Assembly (NCBI RefSeq): GCF_029633865.1
Contig: NC_079219.1
Coordinates: 53,641,898-53,705,897 of the forward strand
Direction of reading: 5' to 3'
Length of the DNA: 64,000 nucleotides
Origin: Lampris incognitus
Taxonomy: Eukaryota; Chordata; Actinopteri; Lampriformes; Lampridae
Shown: in pieces, positions 31,001 to 44,591 of the stretch
Layout of the letters: the number at the start of each line of letters is the position of its first letter
Position numbering within the stretch: the first letter of the stretch is position 1
The notes under the pieces: generated by a model
What the model was told of the DNA's origin: nothing
Databases searched by the model: none
What the model saw: the letters and a program-made list of their open reading frames with translations, nothing else
Made by a program: the position numbers and the translations under genes

Positions 31001-31494
31001 GCCTGGACAAACGCTTGACGATAGAGGTTTCTAACCGTGCTATCCGGCGGGTAGACAGCTCAAGTCAAATAACGTTCAACCCTGTCATAGAACGGCGAGG
31101 TTTGCCGTGCTAGCAAAGCCAACGTGCTACTAGTGTCCCCTTTGGGGCTAATTAGCTAACATTAGCAAGTCAACATGCCAAACTCGCAGGTCGGTCTTCA
31201 AGAACAGCAGAATAGAGAACGGAGGTCGGAAGTAACTTAGAACATTTACGCTATGAAACTATTTTTCGGGTTAGCCTAAATTCTGACGAGCTACTGCTTT
31301 GGTCAACTGTCAGAACGTTCGGCCGGTGAGATTTATCCGCTTGAAAGCGCGGGGGTTTTCTCAACCGGATACGCGTCATTGGTTTCGATAGTCTCTTCCG
31401 GGTCACCGTTTCCAATTCGTCCGCCGATTGTCGTAGTAGCCCTTTTAGCGAGATAACAACAATAACAAACGTGCTGTTAAACTTGCGTTTGATC
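31001..31494. promoter_or_regulatory. Shared promoter region of TRIP13 and BRD9
   Basis: Only 494 bp separate the two start codons, which point away from each other, so the promoter is probably bidirectional. Visible candidate sites are an inverted CCAAT box (ATTGG, 31378-31382) and an ETS-type CTTCCGG (31395-31401). No TATA box was found for either gene. CpG density is moderate. The transcription starts are not known. Confidence 0.75.
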
Positions 31495-34400
31495 ATGGGG
31501 AAGAAGCACAAGAGGAATAAACCGGAGTGGAGAACAGTCGACGGTACGTATGTGCATGGAGACAATTAGCCGTCACACGAGCGGGTTTTCCCGGCGTGGT
31601 AGCGTTATGTTAGCTAGCTTAGCGAACTGAATACTCACTGGTGGCTAAGAGAGGAGACTCGTCCCCTCGGTGAAACCTCACACAAATTCATCCCGATGAA
31701 TGAACGGATAGGCAAACTGTAATGTGAAAAGAACAGGCTTCTTCCTATGCTTGAGTAAAGTTGAATTGCATTAGCTATGGCAGTATCGATTAGCCGGAAC
31801 CCATCACATTCATCTCTTGCACCATGTAGCTCCAGTCAATTTCCATGTACATATCACTCCACATCCCTCATTTCATCCCATCTTTGTATCGGTATATACT
31901 GCCGAGTTCCCGTATAGGTATGGTAAAGTCAGGTATTTGGCTGTGATCAGGAAATGTAAGGAAAATAATTGAAATAAACAAACCAAGAATATCTGGAAAG
32001 AGATTCACTTTGCCAGACTGTTGCATAATTACTCAACGTATTATTCACAAATTGCAGTCATAAATTGAGCATAGAGCCGTGAAGAAGTGTGATGAGTTTC
32101 GCACTGCCCAAGATGACTTTATATTTTTCTCAAAATAGTGAGTGCAAGTTAAGTCAGAAGACAAATACCCTACATCTTATTTCTCCACTGTTCACCTAGT
32201 ATTATAGAGGTTCAAATCCATTACAGACATTCTAGTTTACACAAAAACAATTGGATCATACTTATGATGTTTTTTAGCATTATTAAAGTATTTAGCTTTG
32301 TTTGGTTCTTAGTTTGTGTGAGTGATGTTGCCATCCCTAAATTGTTAGACTGATGACCTCGAGAGCGGTCTTGATTTGAGCTTAACAAAGGGTAACATAA
32401 TAAAATACATTCAAGAATGCAATACATGTCAGTGGAGTGTTTTGAAATGACTTTTTATGATGAATATCTAGCTTATCAGTACATGCAGGGTTTTTCCTGC
32501 ATAGAGAATTACGAGGCGGCCGCCTCCGTCAAACCCCGTCCCTCCTCCGGTTCTCAGCGGGTGTTTTGATGAAAAACAGGTTTCTAAGGAGCGTTGTTGC
32601 GCTCGGTGGATGTCATTTTTAAACTGCAATTGCGACATTACGCCGTCGCCGATGTGGTGGCGCTGTATCGTAATCAGCACAGCGCACCTGGAAAGGCGTT
32701 GCCAAAACTGCCAGAGGAAAAAAAGAGCTGCATTTTCCAGATGTTGCCATTTTTGAAAAGTGTAAATTAAAGCAAAGGATTTAATGTTATATTTATGTTC
32801 AACTACATTTGAACTTTAAATGAAAACAGCAGCTTATGTTATATTTGATTTAATTTTAAACAACTTTGCTGTTAAGTGTGTAAATCAACACATTCGCATT
32901 TATGTTGCATTTAATTTAATGCTGAACAGGGCACCTTTTTTATTTTTGCACGTGTGTGCCCATGATTCGGATGGTACCACCTCCGCCTTTATTTGAGCCA
33001 GGAAAAACTCTGACATGTAATCTGTAATGTTATACATAGACCCAGAAATTCTTAGGGGATCCTGGAAATGTACTGTATGTCTGTGAAAGTCTTACGTTTT
33101 GATATGGAAAACATGTAGGGATGTATTTAACATCCATCTATATCATGCTTTACTATTTGATTCATTGTTGTGATAAACTGCTGAGATTTAATCACTAGCT
33201 GTACTGTGGGTTTTGTTTATAGACTATGAGGACAAGCCTCTTGAAAAGCCTCTGAAACTTGTGCTCAAAGTTGGCGGAAGTGAGGTCACAGAACTCTCTG
33301 GTTCTGGCCATGATTCCAGTTACTACGATGACAGATCAGACCATGAACGAGAGCGCCACAAAGAGAAAAAGAAAAAGAAGAAGAAAAAATCTGAGAAGGA
33401 TAAAGACAAACATGTGGATGATGAGGAGAGAAGGCGACGAAAGGTTAGTTTAGAAAAAAAAGTTCTTTTATGTAAATAATACATTGTCTGACACTAAACC
33501 ATTTTCCTATTAGGAAGAAAAGAGGAAGAAGAGAGAGCGTGAGCAGAATGAATCAGAGGCCGCAGCAGCTACTGCTGACAGTGCTGGTGTTCCAGTTGAA
33601 CCTTTCACAATCCCAAAGTGTGTTACTATCGGAATAGAGGTGAGTTACCGAAGTTTCAGTGTGAATACATGTCCAGTGCATTCAGAATGGTCATCTTGGT
33701 AATATTCTTTCATTATAATCATATCTTCTCAGCCAGAGGAGAAGAAAAGGAAGAAGGAGAAATTTGACATTGAGCCTGAGGTGGAGGAGTTTCACCCTGC
33801 TGTAAAGATTGAAGTGGAGCAGCAAGGGGACAGGCCCGTCCGGGCATGCAGGACGCAGCAAGGTAAGAAAGCCCTTCTAATGCTTGAGAATTAACCAAAT
33901 CTTATATTTCATGTTTGTATGAGTTATCCTTGTTGGTTTTCTCAATCATTCAACCTTTCGTTTATTCATTCATGCCCAATTAATCCAATTCAGGGTCATG
34001 GGGGCCTGGAGCCTTTCCTAGAAGGCATTGTTTCTGTTGTAAATTGTTTTGTTTTTTTCCCCCCCTCATGTCCTCGATGTAGAGAATGAGTCCACGCCTC
34101 GTCAACAACTACTGGAACATTTCTTGCGCCAGCTTCAGAGGTAAGGAATGTTGGCTCGGCATATATCAGCAGGCATATCTACCTATAATGCCAGGCTGTT
34201 GCCTTGCTTTGGGTGTGGTGTAGAGAGACTGTATGTGTTATAAAAGACCCAGAAGTCTAGAGAACATTTAAGCTGGCCCTATGGAAAACAGTTTCTTCAT
34301 CCCTTCTTTGCAGGAAGGATCCCCATGGATTTTTTGCCTTTCCAGTGACAGATGCCATCGCCCCTGGCTACTCTGTGATCATTAAACATCCAATGGACTT

Positions 34401-37400
34401 CAGCACAATGAAAGACAAAATAACAACTAATGAATACAAGACTATTACAGAATTCAAGGTGAGGTGGTACAGAATTTAACTAAACACTCACATTTCACTG
34501 ACTTGCATGAATATTTATTTGCAATGAAAGTATCATGCTGTATAAGAAATCGTTGCATACAAACCAAGCTTCAAATTACATCAGTTACATTCTCATGCAT
34601 TCTTCTTCTAGGCGGACTTCAAACTGATGTGCGACAATGCAATGGTGTACAACCGACCAGAGACTGTATACTATAAGGCCGCCAAGAAACTGCTCCACAC
34701 AGGCTTCAAGATGATGAGCAAAGTAATGCTCCCATCAGTCTCATGTGATCCATTTGACGGTAGCCTTTGCTGGGGTTTCCTGTATTGTGGTACAGTGTGG
34801 TACAGCGAATTGCTCAAGTGGTAACTTCATAGTTAAGTTGTTTATTGATTCATGACAGGGAACAGTGCAACCCCCTGTGCTTCAACGTTTGATCACAAAT
34901 TTAGCACTGATTGTTTTGTCAGAACAAATATGTCTAACTTAGATTCTTACCCAAGGAAATTGAATGGATGTTATGGGCAAAGTATTACGCAAGACTGATG
35001 GAGTATATCAGGAGTTTTTCCATGAATTGGGTCTCTTACTTGGTGTTAATGCTCTTAAATGTAAAGCATCACCATCCCTTCCCATTCTTTTTTCTATCTT
35101 ATCACTCCGTTGCCAGCTATGCAGATGAAGTAAAGCTTTATTTCATGGCTCTCCTATGTCCGCAGGAGCGGCTGTTAGCTCTGAAGCGCAGCATGTCTTT
35201 CATGCAGGACATGGACTTTTCTCAGCAGGCGGCCATTTTGGGAGATGAGGACGTTACAGCTGAGATACCCCCACCAGAGATCATCCCAATCCCAGTCGAG
35301 TCAGCCAAAAAGTCCAAGAAACAGCCAGTCAAAGATATGAAGGAAGTCATCAGGTATACCACACAATATGGCCTTATGGGAAGGTGCTGAGCACGTAACA
35401 GTTTGATATGGGAACATAAAGATACTGAGTGTATCCCTCCGTATCCTCAGTTAAGCATTTTATTGCACAGGCTATAGATAGATGGATGCAATTCAGAATT
35501 TAAGGTATTATTCTATCACTCGATCAAAAGCTGTTTTTTCAGCTCATAGCAAAGATGGAAGATATACCAAAATTTTGGTGAATCCTTGCTTTGTAGTTTT
35601 TTGTATTTCAGTTAACTTTCAATATAAGAATTCATTAAGGTGTCTGGTATGATAATATTTTGCCGCTCTTTTCCCAGCTACCTTTATGAACCGGAGGGAA
35701 ATGCCTGCAGTTTGACTGACAGCACAGCGGAGGAGCATGTTCTGGCTCTTGTGGAGCACGCAGCAGACGAAGCACGGGACCGCATCAGCCGATACATGCC
35801 TAACTCTAAGGTTCTCCGCTTAACTGTATATATTAGTGGGTTAGGACCTGTGCATTGATATTACTATCACTTAATTTTGTTTTTCGCCAGCTGCAGAAGT
35901 GCTTTCATACACCGGAAACATTATAATGAATAATAACTGTATTAATGACCCGGCTGTATCTGTCACCTTGCTCAGCCCATCTGGTACATCTGAATCACAG
36001 CTGAAATCTGTTTTATTTGCAAAGGACATTTTCACATTCCAGGGTTTTTTGTCTTGTTTTGCTCACTTCATCACTCACTCCCTGTGAACCCAGTCTATCC
36101 CAGTCCCAAACTATCTCAAGCTTATAAATGCAGTGAACAAACAGAAGTTGGTGATGGAAAATCTACTCAGGATGAAATGTATTAATTGAAAAAATGAAAA
36201 GACAACGGATAACGAACCTGAAGGATTAGTTTGCAGTTTTTAAAGTGTCTTGTGGAACTGTTTACACTCTATTTTTTGAGATTTTTGTTTGTTCTTTTGT
36301 TATTTATTTATTTGTTCGTGACAAATTGGCTACAATAGAATTGTGCTGTTTGAACCACTGTGAACATTATCATAATATTCACACACAGCTACTACTAGCA
36401 CGGGTCTGCAGGGAAGTGAAAAATAATTGTTCCCTTTAGAAATCCTAAAATGGTTGCTCCTTATGCATATTATTGCATACATTTTATTGGATAAATATTG
36501 GATACGGGTGGCGCAGTGGTTAGCACGGCTGCCTCACAGCAAGAAGGTCCTGGGTTTGAGCCCCGGGGTAGTCCAACCTGGGGGGGCGTCCTCTGTGTGG
36601 CGTTTGCATGTTCTCCTTGTGTCTGCGTGGGTTTCCTCCAGGGGCTCCGGTTTCCTCCCACAGTCCAAAGACATGTAGGTCAGGTGAATCAGCCATACTA
36701 AATCTTCCATGTGTGTATGTCGGCCCTGTTTGATGGCCTGGCGGCCTGTCCAGGGTGTCTCCCCGCCTGCTACCCAATGATTGCTGGGATAGGCTCCAGC
36801 ATCCCCGCAACCCTGAGAGCAGGATAAGCGGTTGGGATAATGGATGGATGGAGTATTGGATGCTGGGCTTAAAGTTTGAATAAACTGACATTAAATGTCA
36901 GAGGGAGATGGAAAGGGTAATGTGTTGTTGGAAGAGTCTGTGTAACGTTTCCTTTAAATATACTTAGTGTTGACTTCATCTTTCTTCCCATTTCCAGATG
37001 GGCTACTTGCGTAAAGAGGCAGACAGTTCTCTTGTGTATACTGTTGTAAACCAGCTTGACCCTGATGCAGAAGGTTTGATATCCCAACTTATTTTGCTTT
37101 AAAGAGTAACTTCACATTTAACAAACGTTATTTGAGTGAAACACTGAGGTATGTGGCTTCATTTTAACAAAAGACATCAGTCCTGGAAAGATTCTCAATA
37201 TTAGTGTGGAAATATTATATCTGCATTTCCTGTAATAAATCTGTCAACACTGGATCCCTGCTGGTTGAACTCAATAGGCGCGTGGTCCCGAATGGTCCCG
37301 TGTCCAAATACATATGTCCACAGACCCGCTTCCACTGATCAGATAGAAATTCAGATCCCAACCAACCACCTCCCCTTTCTTATATGAGATGCCCCAAAAA

Positions 37401-40400
37401 TATCCTATTTTTAAACATGAGAATGGGCAGAGCACAGCTGACACTGGGGGGAGGGGTTACTTTTTAATTAGTGATTAAAAGCTCTACTAATTTATGTTAT
37501 TCATACACTCAGGACATGCATCACATTACTAAACACAAGCTGATGTGCGTTTTGTAGAAGAAGTACATTTTTCTCTTTTGTGTTTTGCAGAAGAGGAGAC
37601 CCACACTGTTGACCTGAGCTCCCTGTCAAATAAGCTACTGCCTGGTTTAACAACCCTGGGCTTCAAAGATGATAGGAGACACAAGGGTATGTTATCAGAG
37701 TGCACATTCGATAGATTCGTCAAAATAGAAGTGTGATCAGCTTGCTCATTTGCTCCAATGAATGATAAGGAGAGAAATGTAAATTGCAGGTTTATGGTTC
37801 ATGATTTCCTCTCTCACTGTACAGTCACCTTCCTGAGCAGTGCTTACAACATTCAGAGCCTTCAGAAGAACTCTATATTTCCTGATCTGCTGACTGATGA
37901 GATGGACATGTTGTATTCAGCCTATGGAGATGAGACGGGGGTACAGTGTGCTCTCAGGTAGGGCGCTTTTCTGTCATGGAAAAATTTTAACACTGAAATA
38001 GCAGCGGGGTGGTTTAGTGAAGTGCCATCAAGTAGATCCACAAATCCCTACCAAGCCCAGATGTCTGCAGTATAATAGGTCACCTAAGCTGTCAGTGGCT
38101 GGTTCACATTCATCTAATGCGGTAACATTTTTATCCAACACAGGATTTATTGATTTTATTCATAGGGATAAATGGAGTTAATCTCTCAAAAGTCCAGGTA
38201 AGAAAATCAAAGAAGGTTGAATCAGTTCATCTGGATACAACGTTAATTGACAGATAAGTTTCATCACTCAATTAAGTGACATCACTTAGCTGAGCATCAA
38301 TTAGTTCAGCTGTCTTTGATACCCTATCCTATGTTCCCTTTTAGTTAGTTATATATAACTGGTTCATTTTGACTCTCAGTGTACAGGAGTTTGTCAAGGA
38401 CTGTGGGAGCATCACAAAGCATATGGTTGATGGGCTTCTGGATAAGATGACCGCAGGGGATCACACCAAGGCCGTCAATCAAATCCATCAGGTATCCTAC
38501 AGCACCTTTAGCTGTTCATAAGAGCATCAGAATTGGTTTTAATCGTTGAAATGGCTTTATCTGTATTTATACTATTAATTTGACTTGAGTTGCTCACATA
38601 TATTTAATCTTATAGAGCATATATAACTAATCCATAATAATAATCCATAACTTGTAGGCTCTGTCAGGCCAAATTGTGTCCGGGCTGCCAAAATGGTGTC
38701 CGGGTGATGTCATCGCGATGCAATCGTGACAGCTCGCATTCCTGACATTCCTCTCTTGCTGTAGTTCGTAGAGTCGTAATATTGCAGGCAAAAGCAGGTT
38801 TAATAGTGTACTCTTTAGCTACGTTAGCTAGCTAGCAAACAAGCTAGCTAACGTTATGTAGCTCGATGAAATTTTCAATAAAGATGTTCTATAAACCTAT
38901 TTTCCATTAAAATGAAATGTCCAATATTTGCTATTATGTTTTTGTTCTACATCAGTGACAAGTTGGCTAGGTAGCTAGCAACCCAAAAAAGGGTCACGGA
39001 ATGCGAGTTGTCACGATTGCATTGCGATGATGTCACCCAGACATATTTTGGCAGCCCGGACATAATTTGGCTCAGATCTCTGTATTCTGAGTCCAGAGTG
39101 CTAACCCTAACAACATAGGCATATTAGCCTAGATCTAATCAGATTTGCATTCATATCCACCCCAGAATAGCGTTGGGAGATTTTGCTGTTTTTGACCGCA
39201 GTGATACCTGCTCTGTGTTTATAGATGATATTTGTTATATTTCAGAAAAGAAACATGCCACTGAAGCCTGATGAAGCTAAGACCAACATTTGTGACATGC
39301 AGGTATGCTAGAGCTGTTGGAAGAAAACATTTTGCTTTTCCCCAAACGCTTGATGGTCTGATATAGGTTGTTTCGTGCTTGTTCAGATGGCAGATGGCAG
39401 TGGTCTGGGAGAGAGCGGCTCAGTGCTGGACTTCATGTCAATAAAGAACTACCCAGACATGTCTCTGGACATATCCATGCTCAACTCATTAGGTGATAAT
39501 CCTCAATCAGCACACTCACCGAACGCTGCTTTCAGCATGAAGTCTGTTAGATTTTCAAAGTTGATCTTAACTGTCTCTGGCTCTGTCATCAGGCAAACCG
39601 GTTAAGAAAGAGCCGGGGCATGAGGAGGGCCAGCAACACTTTCACGACACAGACAAACTCTTGCAGGAGTTCCAGGAGACACAGGTGGACCGGGTCGGCT
39701 CCAGGCCCTCCTCCAACCTGTCCTCTCTCTCCAATGCCTCAGAGAGGGACCAGCACCACCTAGGTAACACGAACAACACAGAAATGTTGTCTGCTTGTTC
39801 TTTTTAGTCACATTTTATTTATATTTCCCCTGTACCAGTGTCATTAGTAAATTAAGTCTCGATAATGATAAACATTATTTGTATCTCATTTTAAAAAAAA
39901 ACAGAGTTTACAAAGTACTTTAACCATCAGCAAGCAAACATCACCCTTAATATGTGAACGATAATAAACAAGAACGTACCACGAAAAAAGATGTGAGCAA
40001 AGTGGTAAAAATGTTGGACTAGGACAATAAAATGGCTGAAAGACAATGTCACCAAGAGGATTAAGCTGATAAGGAATTAGTGAGTCTTAATTATCTACAG
40101 GGAAGTCATTCTACAACCCTGGTGCTCTGATGCTGGTCACATTCAGTCAAAAGTCAGTTGTAGCCGAATAATATGTCTTGCTGTGTATACACTGATGAGC
40201 CAAAACATTATGACCACTCACAGGTGAACCGAATGACGTTGATCATCTCCAGAAAAGGGCACATGTCAAGGTCTGGGTAGATTAGATGGTAAGCGAACAA
40301 TCAGTTCTCATAGTCAACGTGTTGCATGCTGGAGAAATGGGCAGGAGTAAAGACCTGAGCGACTTTGACAAGGGCCAAAATGTTCTGGCCAGACAACTGG

Positions 40401-42484
40401 GTCAGAGCATCTCTGAAACAGCAAGGCTTGTAGGGTGCTCCCGGTCAGTAATGGTGAGTACCTACAGACGGTGGTCCAAGGAGGGACAAACCACTAACCG
40501 GCAACAGGGTGTTGGGCACCAAAGGCTCATCAATGCACGAGGTCAACGAAGGCTATCCTGTCTGGTCTGAACCGACAGAAGATCTACTGAGGCACAAGTC
40601 ATAGAAAAGTTTAATGATGGTTACGGGAGGAATGTATCACAACACACAGCGCACCGTGCCCTGCCGTGTACAGAGCTGCGTAGCTGCAGACCAGTCAGAG
40701 TGCCCATGATGTCCACCGTCGAAAGCAACTACAGTGGGGATGCGAACATCAGAACTGGACCTTGGATTAGTGGAAGAAGGTTGCCTGGTCAGATGAGTCC
40801 CATTTTCTCTTAGATCACGTGGATGACCGTGTACATGTGCTCTCTTTACCTGGGGAGGTTATGGCACCAGGATGCACTGTGGGAAGACGACAAACCGGTG
40901 GAGGGAGTGTGATGATCTGGCCAATGTTCTGCTGGGAAATCCTGGGTGCGGCCACTCGTGGATGTCAATTTGACACGTGCCACCTAGTCAAGTCAATTTT
41001 ATTTGTAGAGCCCAGTATCACAAATTAGAAATTTGCCTCAAGGGGCTTTACAGCAACACAACATCCTGTACTTAGACCCTCACATCGGATAAGGAACAAC
41101 TCCCTAGAAAAACCCTTTAATGGGGAGAGCAACTGAGGAGGGATCTCTCTCCCAAGATGGACAACGTGCAATGGATGTTGTGTTTACACAATTTACACAA
41201 TACAACAATTGAAAGAGGATAACAGAATTATAATGGAATTATAAAATATATGAAAATTATGGTGAGGAGGAGGCTAAGCAGTGTCCAAACGCCACCGGAA
41301 CAGCCCAGGACCTGAGCCATGTGACCTGCAATACCCTGTAAAAAAAAAAAAAAGAATTAGTCACACATCTTAGTGTGAGAAGGATATAACACTAAAACAG
41401 GATAACAAAATTACATGGATTTATAAGATATATAAAAAGAAAATGTGATGAGGGGGATGCCAAGCGGTGTCCAGGTGGCGACCACTGACACCACGGAGAC
41501 CTGGGAGGAGGACAGACTGCACGTGCTCACAAGGGAGACTCACATCACACCATTCACACACAAGAAGAGAAAGGAGAAGACATCATTCAGAGAGAGAGAG
41601 AAAAGACGTGAGAGAAGAGAAACAGTTCGCAATAGTCAATAATCTCTATGCTATAATCTCATAAACAGAACAGTGGTTGGTAAATTCATTGAGACAGAAA
41701 CCAACCCGCCATGCAGTACCGCTTGTGAAGCGCTCAACTTAAAGGCAACTAATTGTAGGCTGCAGCAATAAGATGAGTTTTAAGTTTGGATTTAAAGGAC
41801 TCAACAGACTCCGATTGTGTGATGGCAGCAGGCAGGTTATTCCACAACCTACCTAAACATCGTTGCAGACCAGATACACCCCTTCATAGCAATGGTATTC
41901 CCTGATGGCAGTGGCCTCTTTTCAGCAGTATAATGCAACCTGCCACACTGCACACATTGTTTGGGAATGGGTTGAGGAATACGATGGATTCAAGGTGTTG
42001 CCCTGGCTTCCGAAGTCTCCAGATCTCAGTCTGATTGAGCATCTGTGGGATGTGCTGGACCGACAAGTCTGATCCACGGTGGCTCCACCTCGCAACTTAC
42101 AGGACTTGAAGGATCTGCTGCTAATGTTTTGATGCCAGATACCACAGGTCACCTTCAAGGGTCTTGTAGAGTCCATGCATCGGTGGGTTGGCGCTCTTTT
42201 GGTGGCACATGGAAAACCAACAACATATTCGGCAGGTGGTCATAATGTTTTGGCTCGTCAGTGTATTTATTTGATAAATATCAACTAAATGATGGTTGCC
42301 CAGAACTGTTGCTCAAATTGTCCTTCACTACAGCATTAAAACCAAGTCTCAGCCAAAGGTCTTCTTGTTCTCGTTGCCCACAGGAAGCCCATCACACCTG
42401 GGTGTCGGTGACCAGTCTGAGATGGTTCACGACCCTTACGAGTTCCTGCAATCTCCCGAGCCGGGCTCCACAGCCAATAGCTGA
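31495..42484 (+). CDS. brd9: BRD9, bromodomain protein of the ncBAF complex
   Basis: BRD9 binds acylated histone lysines and marks the non-canonical BAF (SWI/SNF) remodeller. Seventeen coding exons: 31495-31543, 33223-33443, 33514-33639, 33733-33862, 34083-34140, 34314-34458, 34612-34722, 35166-35353, 35678-35810, 36998-37073, 37591-37686, 37825-37957, 38380-38491, 39246-39302, 39387-39492, 39593-39763, 42384-42484. They join in frame to 670 aa (human about 597). The start is [12 protein letters not shown], followed by a lysine-rich tract (residues about 60-75) and the bromodomain at about 180-285, with the acetyl-lysine-binding asparagine N257 in [14 protein letters not shown]3512-type region follows, and the end is [13 protein letters not shown]. 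The extra length lies mostly in exons 3-4, before the bromodomain. No lesion was seen. Confidence 0.95.
32486..33012. mobile_element. Candidate hAT-type MITE in BRD9 intron 1
   Basis: The ends CAGGGTTTTTCCTGC and CCAGGAAAAACTCTG are near-inverted copies, and ACATG lies just outside both. The eight-base duplication expected of hAT is not perfect. There is no coding. Confidence 0.55.
36504..36853 (+). mobile_element. tRNA-headed SINE, family 1, tail type B
   Basis: The head GGTGGCGCAGTGGTTAGCAC and B box region GGTTTGAGCCCCGG are followed by the type B tail ending GATAATGGATGGATGG. It is flanked by TATTGGAT on both sides (36496-36503 and 36854-36861), a target duplication. It lies in BRD9 intron 9. 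Confidence 0.85.
38665..39078. mobile_element. MITE with about 75-bp inverted ends in BRD9 intron 13
   Basis: The left part (GCCAAATTGTGTCCGGGCTG, GCAATCGTGACAGCTCGCAT) is answered in reverse at 38995-39075 (ATGCGAGTTGTCACGATTGC, CCCGGACATAATTTGGC). The centre contains repeated GCTAGC words. No transposase is present and the superfamily is unknown. Confidence 0.75.
40190..42263 (+). mobile_element. Tc1-type transposon C, degraded, split by a LINE
   Basis: The ends CACTGATGAGCCAAAACATT (40190) and ATGTTTTGGCTCGTCAGTG (42245-42263) are inverted and flanked by TA. Transposase pieces [40 protein letters not shown] and, after the insert, sequence matching [12 protein letters not shown]-type ends are readable with stops. 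It belongs to the same family as transposon B (13981). An L2 fragment fills 40988-41848. It lies in the last BRD9 intron. Confidence 0.82.
40988..41848 (-). mobile_element. L2-type LINE, 3' fragment
   Basis: On the minus strand it runs from the last codons ([20 protein letters not shown]-like) through the 3' UTR seen at 12360-13070, to the end AAATAAAATTGACTTGAC. It is 5' truncated and inserted in transposon C. Confidence 0.75.
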
Positions 42485-44591
42485 CCGAACACAGCCATTT
42501 GGTGTCCTGGCGTCAACTGCACTCTGCGTTTGGTCTCGATTCTGCTTGAACACTTCAAGGGGATATCAAGGACCCCTGACCTTGCTGAAGGCTGCTCGTG
42601 ACTGTATGGACTATTTGTATTTTGAGGGCCAGTTTTCTGAGTTCCAATACTGTCAAATGTGTGTATATAATGAAAATGTTAAAACAAATCTTGTGGAACT
42701 GGTGTCTCACTTGCTTCCGCGGGGAGCTCAAAATCAACCTCACTGACATCAGATTATAACCGCAGGCGTTATAACAACTTTAACTCACTTAAAAACGTGG
42801 CCAATTTCAGCACATTTAGCAACGCTGGAAGCCGTAACCCTGCTGGGCTGGGTTATGCAAGCTTAGTTTGAAATGTAGTTATTGGTGTTTCAGTGTTGGC
42901 TCCTGTCCTGTGAAGAATGACCGGCTGCCCCTGAACTAATTGAAATGCAGCTCTTATGACAGCTGAAAAGCACACAAAAAAGAAAGCAAAATACGGTTTA
43001 CTCAATGGAAGCCTCTTATTTGTGAAAGCAGGAACCTCCCCGCCGTCCCCATGCCTCTCCCTCGAGTTCTTCTCTCGGGAACACGGAGCCGTTTTATTAG
43101 GGGTCCATAACCCCCGAGACTTTAAGAGGCGAAGAGAAGAACACGTGACGCCTGTGAGTCTTTCCTACGGACCTGATGACGGGCTCGCCACACGCCGAGC
43201 CCGCGCGGTCACCGGTGACTGCGCGATGGCACCGAGCATGCGCAGAGCAGAGGCCAGCGGAGACGGTCCTCATGGCGCTGCGCTTGCCCTGACGCTCTCG
43301 CTCGGGGACGGTCCTTTCCCTCGAGTTGAGAAAGAAGCCCCGCGGGTCGTCCGACCACTTTTAAGGGTGTCTACGGGGACTTGAAGTGTTTTGTTTTCGT
43401 CGACCGGCCGAAGGCGTTTTTTTGCGCCATGCGGGCGCATCGCCTAGTGAGCACACCTGCCCTGCGCCACGTTAATAATGGGCAGTGGAGCGGAGGAAAA
43501 CCATATTGTTAGACTACCTGAGCGACACTGGGGGGGGGAGGCAGCCTCCGGGTTTATGTTGCGGTCGCTGAGCCTGATCAATAAAAGGTAAGCCAACTTC
43601 TTCAGAGCTATTTCAGTTTTTTTCTTTTTTTAATATTTCTGTGAATTTTATTTTGTTAGAAGATGTGAAAATAAAAAAAAGTGAGCAGAGCAGCGGGGAA
43701 GGGTGCCAAGAGGTGAGACAAAGGGCCTCCTTCATCCCAGTTGTCATGTCTCGGTCCTCTTCCCACCACCGTGGAAACTATGGCTGCGTTATTTGTTTAA
43801 GCAAAACCGCCGCCACTGCCGAACCTGCCGAGGGCGCAAACACTCGCCATGGGGATTTACTACCGTCCCCGCAGGACAAACTTAACCTGCACCACCCGAT
43901 GGACTGAACTAGACACCCAAACTTACTGTTGTGTATTGCAAACACCCAGATCACCAGTTGCGCGTTTATCAATGGTCGTTGGATGATGTCGTAGTTACCA
44001 GAATGGTTTTGGGTTTTTTTTTTTTAAAAAGAAATGTAAATGTAGAATTGCTTCAAGCAAGACGGGGACATGATCATTTATTAAACTTTAGGTTTTAATT
44101 AAAAAAGAAAACAAAAACAAACAAACATTGAGGCGTTGAAGCCTCTGGACACAGATGGGTTTATTGGAGACTACGGCTGATTCGACCTGTTTGGGGCTGA
44201 AGTTGGACGGATCTGTTCTGTGACGTCAACGTATGCCCTAAAAGAGCCTGAAGCGCGAGTCGCCCCGGCCACAGATGTCCGGCTCCGATTGCACGCGCAG
44301 CCCTGCGCGTTTCCCATGGAAACCGTGGCTTTTAATTACAACTCGAGCGCTCGCTCGCCGCTTGCGGCAGCGAAGGTCGAAAACAAAGCCATTTCCAGAG
44401 AACACGCGAAACGTTAAAATCAATAAGACAAAATCCTGATTTTTGTTTTATTTTTTTTCATTTAGCTTTTCGTTACCCCAAATTTGAACACTACAACGCT
44501 TCCAAGTCGACGTCTTGCGTCAATCGCACGTTAGCGCCCCTGGTGGCCTGAGACAAAAACCCAAGAACGCGTCTGTCAGAAGACGCGCGCC
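42485..44591. other. BRD9 3' flank and CpG-rich intergenic DNA
   Basis: The BRD9 3' UTR probably covers the first few hundred bases, but no standard AATAAA was seen near the stop. CpG-rich blocks lie at about 43050-43480 and 44210-44600. A donor-like AAAAGGTAAGCC at about 43585 could end a non-coding exon. No frame resembling a known protein was found. Confidence 0.4.

Noticed and set aside
35811-36087. Read-through of BRD9 exon 9 into the following frames as an alternative end
   Set aside because: The donor at 35810 fits the known exon limit and the next exon at 36998 continues the BRD9 protein in frame.
42956-43384. 142-codon frame in the CpG-rich block after BRD9
   Set aside because: No family resemblance, no splice context, and composition explains the absence of stops.
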